Source of the DNA: Campylobacterales bacterium
GTDB taxonomy: Bacteria > Campylobacterota > Campylobacteria > Campylobacterales > Nitratiruptoraceae
DNA: 44,090 bases
Direction: 5' to 3'
NCBI GenBank assembly: GCA_027082175.1
Contig: JALWIX010000072.1
Span: 1-44,090 of the forward strand
The position numbers and the translations under genes were made by a program. The notes beneath the pieces were generated by a model. That model was given only the letters and a program-made list of their open reading frames with translations. It had not been told where the DNA came from and ran no database searches. Shown here piece after piece: positions 24,405 to 31,912 of the stretch (positions are counted from its first letter, which is position 1; the number at the start of each line of letters is the position of its first letter).

Positions 24405-24752
24405 TAACCGCAAATCTTCCTCGCATTCGCTCGCTAAGATTTGCTTCACGGTAAACCAGCCGTTCATATGCTCGTCACTAAGCATAGCTTAGGACTCGCA
24501 TAAATTCACAGCTTGCACTCGGACACAAACGATAAGCAGTTATCGTTCTAAGCCTTCGGCTTGTCCTCGTTAATTTTCCTTAAACTAACCGCAAATCTTC
24601 CTCGCATTCGCTCGCTAAGATTTGCTTCACGGTAAACCAGCCGTTCATATGCTCGTCACTAAGCATAGCTTAGGACTCGCATAAATTCACAGCTTGCACT
24701 CGGACACAAACGATAAGCAGTTATCGTTCTAAGCCTTCGGCTTGTCCTCGTT
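24405..24752. repeat. Perfect 167-bp tandem duplication made of hairpins
   Basis: 24405-24571 and 24586-24752 are identical over 167 bases and separated by 14. Each copy holds four hairpins in a row; in copy one they are GCAAATCTT/AAGATTTGC (24410-24418 with 24436-24444), CTAAGC-ATA-GCTTAG (24478-24492), AACGATAA-GCAG-TTATCGTT (24528-24547) and AAGCC-TTC-GGCTT (24550-24562). The unit is visibly richer in G/C than the surroundings. No credible protein is encoded. It may be a structured RNA, a protein-binding site array or a repeat unit found elsewhere. The rest of the 24255-24885 gap holds the hairpin at 24291 and an A/T-rich htrA promoter region. Confidence 0.9.
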
Positions 24753-24885
24753 TACTTTTTATTTACTTTTTATTAAATCTCGTTTGTAATTTTTATATTA
24801 TCATTTTATTACTAAAAAATAGGAAGCTGAGTATTAGCTTACTCATCTTCATTTTTAATTTTCATTATACGAAGGAGGAGAAAAA

Positions 24886-26292
24886 ATGAAAAAAGTTTTG
24901 TTTATATCAACAGTTGCGGCTTTGATGCTTTCAGCCGCCACTATACATTTTGAAGAAGCGCCTAAAGACTTCAAAAGAGTAATGCCTCAAGAGGATAAAA
25001 ACGTAGTACTCTCTTTTTATGACGCTATTAAGGAAGCAAAACAGAGCGTTGTCAACATCTCTACCAAAAAAAAGATAAAAACGCCAAACTTTGCAAATTC
25101 TCCCTTTTTTAGCGATCCTTTCTTTAAACAGTTCTTCGGTCCTATGTTTAAAGATAGATTACCAAAAGAGAGAGTTCAAAGATCACTGGGCTCAGGGGTA
25201 ATCATAAGCAAAGAGGGATATATAGTGACAAACAACCATGTCATAAACGATGCGGATGAGATAACTATAACGCTGCCAAACAGCGATAAAGAGTATAAGG
25301 CTAAGATTATAGGCAAAGACCCGTTGACAGATTTAGCGGTTATTAAAATAGACGCAAAAAATCTAAAACCTATAAAGTTAGGTGACTCTTCTAAACTTAA
25401 AACCGGAGATATAGTATTTGCCATAGGAAATCCTTTTGCAGTAGGAGAAACGGTGACGCAAGGCATTGTTTCCGGTCTTAACAGAAGCAACGTAGGAATC
25501 AACACATACGAAAACTTCATTCAAACCGACGCGGCTATCAACCCAGGAAATTCCGGAGGAGCATTGGTTGACAGCAGAGGAGCGCTTGTCGGGATAAATA
25601 GCGCTATCATAACAAGAAGCGGCGGAAATAACGGTATAGGTTTTGCAATACCCGTCAACATGATGAAAGATGTGGTCAAAAAGCTTGTTGAAAAAGGTAA
25701 AATCGAAAGAGGGTATCTAGGAGTTATTATAGAAGACATAAAAGGTCCTTTAAAAGAGGTATATAAACATAACTACGGCGCTATCATAGTCGACGTTGCC
25801 AAAGATTCAGCCGCTGCCGAAGCAGGTCTTAAAAGAGGAGATCTGATCATAGAAGTTAACGGAGAAAAGATTGACGACGCAAATAAACTAAAAACCGTAA
25901 TAGGCTCTAAAGCTCCCGGAGAAAAAGTTAAAATAAAGTATGAAAGAAACAAAAAAGTTTACACAACAACAGTAAAATTAAAAGAGAGACCAGAAAGTAC
26001 AAGTGTTGGCTCTGAAAAAGAGTTCCTAGGTCTTGGTCTAAAAGAGCTTGATGACAAAACAAGAAGAATGTATAATATCCCTAAAAATGTTGAAGGGTTA
26101 TTGGTTACGGAAGTTGAACCGGACAGCAAAGCTGAAAAGGCTGGGTTTAAAAGAGGAGATATTATCGAAGCAGTTGAGGATATAGATATTAAAAATATAG
26201 AAGATTTCAAAAAAGCGATCAAAAAATATAAAGGACCAAAAAGAGTATACGTAAGAAGACAAGGATATCCTCTTATTTTAGTGCTAAAATAA
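24886..26292 (+). CDS. htrA: Periplasmic serine protease/chaperone HtrA (DegP)
   Basis: HtrA degrades or refolds damaged envelope proteins. The protein is 468 residues: signal peptide (about 1-18), trypsin-like domain with the triad H118 (TNNHV), D149 (LTDLAV) and S223 (GNSGGAL), then two PDZ domains (about 285-370 and 380-468) with the GYLGV and FLGLGL openings. An AAGGAGGAG ribosome site precedes the ATG. TATATTAT near 24794-24801 is a likely -10. The two-component genes follow on the same strand, as in Campylobacter, where CprRS lies next to htrA. Confidence 0.96.
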   Translation: MKKVLFISTVAALMLSAATIHFEEAPKDFKRVMPQEDKNVVLSFYDAIKEAKQSVVNISTKKKIKTPNFANSPFFSDPFFKQFFGPMFKDRLPKERVQRSLGSGVIISKEGYIVTNNHVINDADEITITLPNSDKEYKAKIIGKDPLTDLAVIKIDAKNLKPIKLGDSSKLKTGDIVFAIGNPFAVGETVTQGIVSGLNRSNVGINTYENFIQTDAAINPGNSGGALVDSRGALVGINSAIITRSGGNNGIGFAIPVNMMKDVVKKLVEKGKIERGYLGVIIEDIKGPLKEVYKHNYGAIIVDVAKDSAAAEAGLKRGDLIIEVNGEKIDDANKLKTVIGSKAPGEKVKIKYERNKKVYTTTVKLKERPESTSVGSEKEFLGLGLKELDDKTRRMYNIPKNVEGLLVTEVEPDSKAEKAGFKRGDIIEAVEDIDIKNIEDFKKAIKKYKGPKRVYVRRQGYPLILVLK

Positions 26293-26314
26293 AGTTTTTA
26301 TTAAGAAAAATTCA

Positions 26315-26364
26315 AAGTTGGAAGTTTGAAATCTTAAAACTTATAATACTCAAACTTCCAACTT
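26315..26364. repeat. Perfect 15-bp word hairpin between htrA and the response regulator gene
   Basis: AAGTTGGAAGTTTGA (26315-26329) pairs perfectly with TCAAACTTCCAACTT (26350-26364) over a 20-base loop. The arm consists of AGTTGGA-AGTTTGA heptads, and AAACTTATA/AAGTTTTTA words surround it. It lies 23 bases after the htrA stop, so it could end or attenuate transcription and set the ratio between htrA and the regulators. Confidence 0.75.
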
Positions 26365-26395
26365 AAACGCTAAAACTTAAAAAGAGGAAAAGCCC

Positions 26396-27049
26396 TTGAG
26401 AGTCGCTATGATAGAAGACGATATAGAACTTGCCGAGATTCTCTCCGAATTTTTGGAGGCTCACAATATAAAGGTGGTAAATTTTGACGATCCTTTTGTC
26501 GCCCTCTCAACTATTAAAAACGAAGACTTTGACGCTCTGATTTTGGATCTGACTCTTCCTGATATAGACGGTTTGGAAATTTTGAAAAAGATAAGGGAGT
26601 TTAGCGATATTCCCATAATTATCTCTAGCGCAAGAAGCGATATAACAGATAAAGTTATAGGACTAGAGCTAGGCGCCGACGACTATTTGCCAAAGCCTTA
26701 CAACCCAAGAGAGCTTGAAGCTAGACTAAAAGCTATTTTAAGAAGAAAAATACCCAAAAAAGATAATAAAGAGTTTTTTTTGGATGAAAAAGCAAGAGAG
26801 ATCAGATATAAAAACAAAATCTTGGATTTGACGCCGGCAGAGTACGAAATACTATCTTATCTCATCAAAAATCGGGGAAAAGCTATCTCAAGAGACGAAC
26901 TTTTAAATAATATAGACTCAATAAACCCTTATTCGAACGAAAAAAGCATAGACGTCATAATCAGTAGAATAAGACAGAAATTGGGTGAAGATAGGAAACA
27001 TCCAAAATATATATTATCGGTTAGAGGAATCGGATATAAATTCGTATAA
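26396..27049 (+). CDS. OmpR-family response regulator (CprR-like)
   Basis: The product is 217 residues: receiver domain (1-115) with acidic pocket D8/D9, phospho-acceptor D51 (LILDLTLPD), Ser/Thr switch in IIISSA and Lys in LPKPYNP; then a winged-helix DNA-binding domain (about 125-217) ending VRGIGYKFV. The start is TTG, ten bases after AAGAGGA. Lying between htrA and a histidine kinase it matches the order htrA-cprR-cprS of Campylobacter jejuni, where CprR regulates envelope genes including htrA; orthology here is inferred from order and family only. Confidence 0.92.
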   Translation: MRVAMIEDDIELAEILSEFLEAHNIKVVNFDDPFVALSTIKNEDFDALILDLTLPDIDGLEILKKIREFSDIPIIISSARSDITDKVIGLELGADDYLPKPYNPRELEARLKAILRRKIPKKDNKEFFLDEKAREIRYKNKILDLTPAEYEILSYLIKNRGKAISRDELLNNIDSINPYSNEKSIDVIISRIRQKLGEDRKHPKYILSVRGIGYKFV

Positions 27050-27055
27050 AGCAAG

Positions 27056-28267
27056 ATGAAAAAATCAATATTTATTTCGATAACTTTCATATTTTTAATA
27101 GCCTTCACGGGGATGGCCGCATCTTTTTATCTTTTTATAACATATGAAAAAAAGAGTTCTTTATACTCTATAGAAAAAAGATTCGATTTTGTTTCGCAAA
27201 CCCTTCTTTGGCGGCTAAAAACCACTCAAAATCCTATTAAACTTATCAAAGAGCTCAAATCTATCGAGCTAGAGCCTATAACGTATCCGAAAGAGGCTAT
27301 AAAAATATTAAAAAATTCCAAAAAAATACAAAAAAGAGTAACGCCTTTTGGTCAAATATGGCTTTTGAACTATAAAGGCGACTACTACATATTTATACAG
27401 AGTTTTGGAAACTCTCTTTTAGTAAAAGATATCTCTCAAAAAGATACAAAATATACTTTATATCTAATAATCTTTGGATTTATAGCGGCTCTTTTGCTTT
27501 TTGCCTATATAGCGATTATTATAAAACTAAGACCGCTAAAAACAATCCAAAAAGAGCTTAAAAAGTTTTCAAAAGGGGAGCTAGAGCTAAATCTGGACAT
27601 TAAAGGTAGTAGTGAAATAGCTGAAGTAGCTCAAACTTTAAAAAACGCTATAGATTCGCTAAAAAATATAATGAACTCTAGAAAATTGCTTCTTAGAAAC
27701 ATTATGCATGAACTTAAAACCCCGATAACCAAAGGTCGAATTACCGTTGAGATGATTGATGATGAGAAACAGAAAAAAAGACTAATAAATATTTTTGAGA
27801 GGTTAAACTCTCTCATCAACGAACTCGCCGCGATTGAAGCTATGGACTCAGGCATAAAACCCGACTTAAAACTTCTAAAAGCTAGTCAATTGATAGAAGA
27901 AGCGATTAATCTTGGTATGTTCGACAAAAGCGCTATTGAAATAACCTATCATCAAAATCCAAAAATTAAGGCTGATTATAAACTTTTAAGTATAGCTATA
28001 AAAAATCTTATAGAAAACGGCGTAAAATATTCGCAAGAGGAAAAGATAAAAATAGAAGTCTTTGAAAATAGAATAAGTTTTATAAACAGAGGCAATAAAC
28101 TAAAAAAAGATTTTCGTTTTTATTTAGAACCTTTCACAAAAGAGAGACAAAATAGCGGCTTTGGATTGGGGCTTTATCTTGTCAATTCAATTTTAAATCT
28201 CCATCATTTTAAACTATCGTATACGCATAAAGAGGATTTAAATATTTTTACAATTTTTTTCTCTTAA
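27056..28267 (+). CDS. Membrane sensor histidine kinase (CprS-like)
   Basis: The product is 403 residues: transmembrane helix (about 7-30), a periplasmic sensor domain of about 105 residues, a second helix (about 138-160), HAMP-like linker, dimerisation helix with phospho-His218 (RNIMHELKTPI), N box NLIENGVKYS and a G2-like GFGLGLYL. The D/F boxes are short, as in Epsilonproteobacterial ArsS/CprS kinases. It begins six bases after the response regulator. Its 3' end overlaps the convergent Nudix gene by 30 bases. Confidence 0.92.
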   Translation: MKKSIFISITFIFLIAFTGMAASFYLFITYEKKSSLYSIEKRFDFVSQTLLWRLKTTQNPIKLIKELKSIELEPITYPKEAIKILKNSKKIQKRVTPFGQIWLLNYKGDYYIFIQSFGNSLLVKDISQKDTKYTLYLIIFGFIAALLLFAYIAIIIKLRPLKTIQKELKKFSKGELELNLDIKGSSEIAEVAQTLKNAIDSLKNIMNSRKLLLRNIMHELKTPITKGRITVEMIDDEKQKKRLINIFERLNSLINELAAIEAMDSGIKPDLKLLKASQLIEEAINLGMFDKSAIEITYHQNPKIKADYKLLSIAIKNLIENGVKYSQEEKIKIEVFENRISFINRGNKLKKDFRFYLEPFTKERQNSGFGLGLYLVNSILNLHHFKLSYTHKEDLNIFTIFFS

Positions 28268-28696
28268 TCTCTTCAAAAATATCTTCTGAGACTTTACAAT
28301 CTTCCTCTCCGCTTCATCGATATCAAACCATTTTGCTCTATCTGCTTCGGGGAATTTTTGAATTTTTCCCGACTTGGGAGGCCACTCTAACTCAAAGCAG
28401 TTGGACTTTATATCGGTATCTAAATCTTTGTTTATCGCAAAAATATGAATGATCTTATTTGAAGATTTGAATTCTCCCAAATCGATAAAGTCTCCCTCGA
28501 TTTTTTTCCCTGTCTCTTCAAAAAACTCTCTTTTGGCGGCATCTAAAATACTTTCTCCCTCTTTAACTTCACCTTTTGCTATACTCCAAGCTCCATCGTC
28601 TCTATTTTTCCAAAAAGGTCCGCCCATATGGATCAAAAAAACTTTTAAATCCCCTTTATAGCATTTAAATGGTAAAATACCGGCGCTTATTTTCAT
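28238..28696 (-). CDS. Nudix hydrolase
   Basis: The product is 152 residues. The Nudix box is complete: GEVKEGESILDAAKREFFEETG fits GX5EX7REUXEEXG within residues about 42-63. The N-terminal SAGILPFKCY and WSIAKG, and a C-terminal WFDIDEAERKI, resemble the Ap4A/NTP-type subgroup often annotated as NTP pyrophosphohydrolases including oxidative-damage responses. Substrate unknown. It converges with the kinase gene and overlaps its 3' end by 30 bases, so the two mRNAs are antisense there. Confidence 0.9.
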   Translation of the reverse strand: MKISAGILPFKCYKGDLKVFLIHMGGPFWKNRDDGAWSIAKGEVKEGESILDAAKREFFEETGKKIEGDFIDLGEFKSSNKIIHIFAINKDLDTDIKSNCFELEWPPKSGKIQKFPEADRAKWFDIDEAERKIVKSQKIFLKRLREKNCKNI

Positions 28697-28710
28697 TTTT
28701 AACCTTTATT

Positions 28711-28767
28711 GCGATTAGTAATCGGTCATCCCTGTTTACTGACTGCTGATCGCTGATTAATGGTCGC
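28711..28767. repeat. Heptad-word hairpin upstream of uppP
   Basis: The left arm GCGATTAGTAATCGGTCA (28711-28728) pairs imperfectly with the right arm 28741-28767, which is the heptad series GACTGCT-GATCGCT-GATTAAT-GGTCGC. It fills most of the 88-base divergent spacer between the Nudix and uppP genes, leaving little room for ordinary promoters outside it. Confidence 0.55.
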
Positions 28768-28784
28768 TTTTCAAAAGGAAACCA

Positions 28785-29549
28785 ATGGATATTATACAAG
28801 CTATTATCTTTGGAGTAGTAGAAGGAGTTACAGAATTTTTACCTATCTCCTCTACAGGACACCTAATACTTACCGCAAAACTGATGGGACTTGAGCAGAA
28901 CGCTTTTCAAAAAAGTTTTGAAGTTATCATACAACTTGGCTCAATTTTAGCTGTGGTTTTTGTTTTTAAAGATAAAATTTTTAAAGATATTAATTTATGG
29001 AAAAAACTGATAATCGCCTTTTTGCCCACGGCTGTTTTGGGTTTTACCCTATATAAACTCATCAAATCGCTTTTTTTGCCACAAACAGTCGCTTATATGC
29101 TCATCATAGGAGGCGTGATTTTTTTGATCGTGGAGTATTTTTACAAAGAAAAAGATCATCATATCGATGATGTTAAAGATATAAGTTACAAGCAGGCTTT
29201 TTTAATAGGTCTATTTCAATCTTTAGCCATGATACCAGGTACTTCTAGAAGTGGTGCCACGATCATAGGCGGACTTTTGATAGGTCTTAAAAGAAAAAGT
29301 GCGGCAGAATTTAGCTTTTTATTGGCGGTGCCTACTATGCTCGCGGCTACCGGATACGATATATTGAAAAATTACCGAGAGTTTGACAGCTCCAATATTT
29401 TGCCTTTGATAGTCGGCTTTTTAACCGCTTTCATAGTTGCTCTTTTTGTTATTAAATGGTTTTTAGGATTTATCAAAAAACACTCCTTTATCGCTTTTGG
29501 GATTTATAGAATCCTTATAGGAGTTGTTTTTTTAATTTTTATATATTAA
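28785..29549 (+). CDS. uppP: Undecaprenyl-diphosphatase
   Basis: UppP (BacA) dephosphorylates undecaprenyl diphosphate to recycle the lipid carrier for peptidoglycan. The protein is 254 residues with about seven transmembrane segments. Both catalytic stretches are intact: EGVTEFLPISSTGHLIL (near 14-30) and PGTSRSGATIIGGLL (near 157-171). The charge-flanked C-terminal helices fit the family. An AAAAGGAAA ribosome site precedes the ATG. Confidence 0.95.
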   Translation: MDIIQAIIFGVVEGVTEFLPISSTGHLILTAKLMGLEQNAFQKSFEVIIQLGSILAVVFVFKDKIFKDINLWKKLIIAFLPTAVLGFTLYKLIKSLFLPQTVAYMLIIGGVIFLIVEYFYKEKDHHIDDVKDISYKQAFLIGLFQSLAMIPGTSRSGATIIGGLLIGLKRKSAAEFSFLLAVPTMLAATGYDILKNYREFDSSNILPLIVGFLTAFIVALFVIKWFLGFIKKHSFIAFGIYRILIGVVFLIFIY

Positions 29550-29636
29550 TAAACGTAAAACTCTTTTATTTAATTTTTAGTAAAATTTGCCAATAATATA
29601 AATAAATAAAGATAGATAAAGATAAAGTAGGTAAAT

Positions 29637-31484
29637 ATGAAAAAGCCACTATCTCTGATTTTTACGGTTTTGTCTCTTTTTGCGCAAGATTTGGATATGC
29701 TTCTTGAAAAGTACAAAAAAGAGTCAGAGCTTTCTAAAATTACAAAAAGAGATAGTGCGGGCTTTGTATATGTTTACACAAGAGAAGATTTAGAAAGGAT
29801 GCAAGCTTATTCTCTAAAAGATATTTTAAAAACTATTCCTGGGCTAAACTATACTATAGCCCCAAACGGACTCTATCTTTTTACAACCGCTTCAACTAGC
29901 CATATCCCTCCGGCTTCCGTTAGACTTTATATAAATGATCACGATCTATCTAGCACCTCTTTTGGAAGCGCGCTTTTAGTATGGGGAGATATGCCCGTAG
30001 AGTATATTGATCATATAGAGGTATATAAAAACTCATCATCAATCGAGTTTGGCAACGAGCCGGGAATAATAACCATAAAAGTATACACAAAACTTCCCGA
30101 AAGGGAAGAGGGGAAAAAACTAAGGGTCGTAAAAGATACTCGAGGCAGTACGGGAGTTGATACTTATATCGCCAAAACTTTCTCTGATTGCTCCTCTTTG
30201 TTTTTTTATCTTCATGCTTACAACTATAACAGCAAAGTGTATGAAAACGACGGATACCCTATAAAAAAAGATAAAAAAGATTTTACATTCTACGCAAAAT
30301 ATAGAGTAGATGATTTTTCGCTGGAAGCATCCTCTTATAAGCTAAATAGAGATCCGTTTTTAGGAAACGGAACCCTCTATCATCCCACGGGCGGAGGGCT
30401 TAACGCAATTCACTCCTATATAAAAATGGATAAAATCTTTAAAGGGATTCTTTTTACCGTCAGTTACGACGATTTAGACTACAATAGAGTATATGAGGAC
30501 GACAGTCTAGTCTATACCTCTTTAGGTTACGTAAATACGTACAAAATAGAGTTTAAAGATAAAATCTTTTCACTTGGAGCCAAAAAAAGATTTGACTTTG
30601 GTAGAAACCATCTTTTGATAGGAAGCTTTTATAAATATAAAGGTTTCGAAGCTGATGGCTGGTTTGACGCAAATCAAACTAGATATAACAACCATCTAAA
30701 TCTATATTCAGTTTATGCGGAAGATAGTTTTAAATTTAACGAGAACACACTAGCGATTTTATCTTTAAAAGGCGACTTTTACAGATACCATAAAGAGGTG
30801 GAGTCTAAAAACAAACTAGTATCAAGATTCGGTATTATAAAAAGAGTAAACGATATAAAGATTAAAGCTTTTTACTATCAAACCTACATTGCGCCACAAT
30901 TTTATACGCTTTATTCTAAAAACGACTATCCGCTAAAAACCGATCCAAATTTAAAATATCCAAAAATAACTATTGCGACCGTAGGTTTTACTAAAAAAAA
31001 AAGAAACTATAAAGTTAGTCTAAAATTTGGTATAAAGAGCGGCAAAGATAAGATTGTTTATAGCTATACTCAAGGATTCGTCAATCTTAGCGACAAATAC
31101 AATTTTAAGTTTGTAGAATTAAACTATAAATACTATTTAGATATGTATAACAAACTTTTTATAGATATTGAAAAAGGAGAAAACTCTAAAGGTAATTTTT
31201 CTCCAGATTTATATGTCAATCTTAGAATGTTTAATAAACTAGGCAATTTTAACATATATAACGAACTACTTTATAAAAACTCATACGAATACTACGGTGT
31301 AGAAGTAGAAAGCTCGATAGATTATAATGCGGCGATCAAGTACCGAATAAACAAAGATTTTTCTATAGGATTAAGAGGAGAAAATATATTAAACAGCGGT
31401 TTTAAACAAGCGTATACAAAAACGGACAATACTTTTGTAGTGACGGATAGAAGATTTATTATCAATTTGGAGTATCTATTTTGA
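29637..31484 (+). CDS. TonB-dependent outer-membrane receptor
   Basis: The product is 615 residues: signal peptide (about 1-16), a plug domain (about 45-150: VYVYTREDLERMQAYSLKDILKTIPGLNY and VEYIDHIEVYKN), then a beta barrel of alternating aromatic strands ending in a terminal phenylalanine (FIINLEYLF), as needed for BAM insertion. No clear TonB box is visible. The ligand is unknown; the barrel has no obvious iron-siderophore marker. Its stop overlaps the TTG start of the next gene, linking it to a periplasmic protein and a c-di-GMP enzyme, so it may be a signal receptor as well as a transporter. Confidence 0.88.
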   Translation: MKKPLSLIFTVLSLFAQDLDMLLEKYKKESELSKITKRDSAGFVYVYTREDLERMQAYSLKDILKTIPGLNYTIAPNGLYLFTTASTSHIPPASVRLYINDHDLSSTSFGSALLVWGDMPVEYIDHIEVYKNSSSIEFGNEPGIITIKVYTKLPEREEGKKLRVVKDTRGSTGVDTYIAKTFSDCSSLFFYLHAYNYNSKVYENDGYPIKKDKKDFTFYAKYRVDDFSLEASSYKLNRDPFLGNGTLYHPTGGGLNAIHSYIKMDKIFKGILFTVSYDDLDYNRVYEDDSLVYTSLGYVNTYKIEFKDKIFSLGAKKRFDFGRNHLLIGSFYKYKGFEADGWFDANQTRYNNHLNLYSVYAEDSFKFNENTLAILSLKGDFYRYHKEVESKNKLVSRFGIIKRVNDIKIKAFYYQTYIAPQFYTLYSKNDYPLKTDPNLKYPKITIATVGFTKKKRNYKVSLKFGIKSGKDKIVYSYTQGFVNLSDKYNFKFVELNYKYYLDMYNKLFIDIEKGENSKGNFSPDLYVNLRMFNKLGNFNIYNELLYKNSYEYYGVEVESSIDYNAAIKYRINKDFSIGLRGENILNSGFKQAYTKTDNTFVVTDRRFIINLEYLF

Positions 31485-31912
31485 AAAAATTTATAATATT
31501 TTTGGCTTTTGCAGTTAGCCTAATAGCATCGGCGACAAAAATAGAAAAAGAGATTTACAGTACTATACTAAAGGGGATTTTTCCTCAAAAAAAAGTTGTT
31601 AAAGTTTGGGTGGATAAAGACAGTAAAAGAAAAATTTTCCGAAAAATACCCTTTATAAAACTAATAAAAGATTATAAAAACGCCGATATTGTTTTTATAT
31701 ATAAAGCAAAAACTTTAAAAAATAGAAAAATCGACAATAAAATAATATTTGTCGGAAAATATAGACTCTTAAAAGAGTTTCAAGATATGGTTATAGGGGG
31801 GTTTTTTTGGCAAAAAGGAAGACCAAATATAATATTTTTAAGAAAAAATCTAAAAAAACACAAAATTACTCTTCCATCCGACTTTGAAAAATATATAGAG
31901 GATAGAGTTTGA
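31481..31912 (+). CDS. Small periplasmic protein, YfiR/DUF4154-like by position and pattern
   Basis: The product is 143 residues with a signal peptide (about 1-17). The rest is alpha/beta: VVKVWVDKD, ADIVFIYKAKTL, KIIFVGKYRLL, then a glycine-bearing turn and PNIIFLRKNLKKHKITLPSDFEKYI. This order of strands and a final L-P-S-D/x-L-like tail recalls YfiR/DUF4154 proteins, which bind and restrain a membrane diguanylate cyclase, but the resemblance is weak. Start (TTG) and stop overlap the receptor upstream and the GGDEF-EAL gene downstream, so it is well placed to relay between them. Confidence 0.6.
   Translation: MKKFIIFLAFAVSLIASATKIEKEIYSTILKGIFPQKKVVKVWVDKDSKRKIFRKIPFIKLIKDYKNADIVFIYKAKTLKNRKIDNKIIFVGKYRLLKEFQDMVIGGFFWQKGRPNIIFLRKNLKKHKITLPSDFEKYIEDRV

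Noticed and set aside
24405-24752. CRISPR array
   Set aside because: Only two copies of a 167-bp unit with a 14-base gap; no short repeats with unique spacers and no cas genes.
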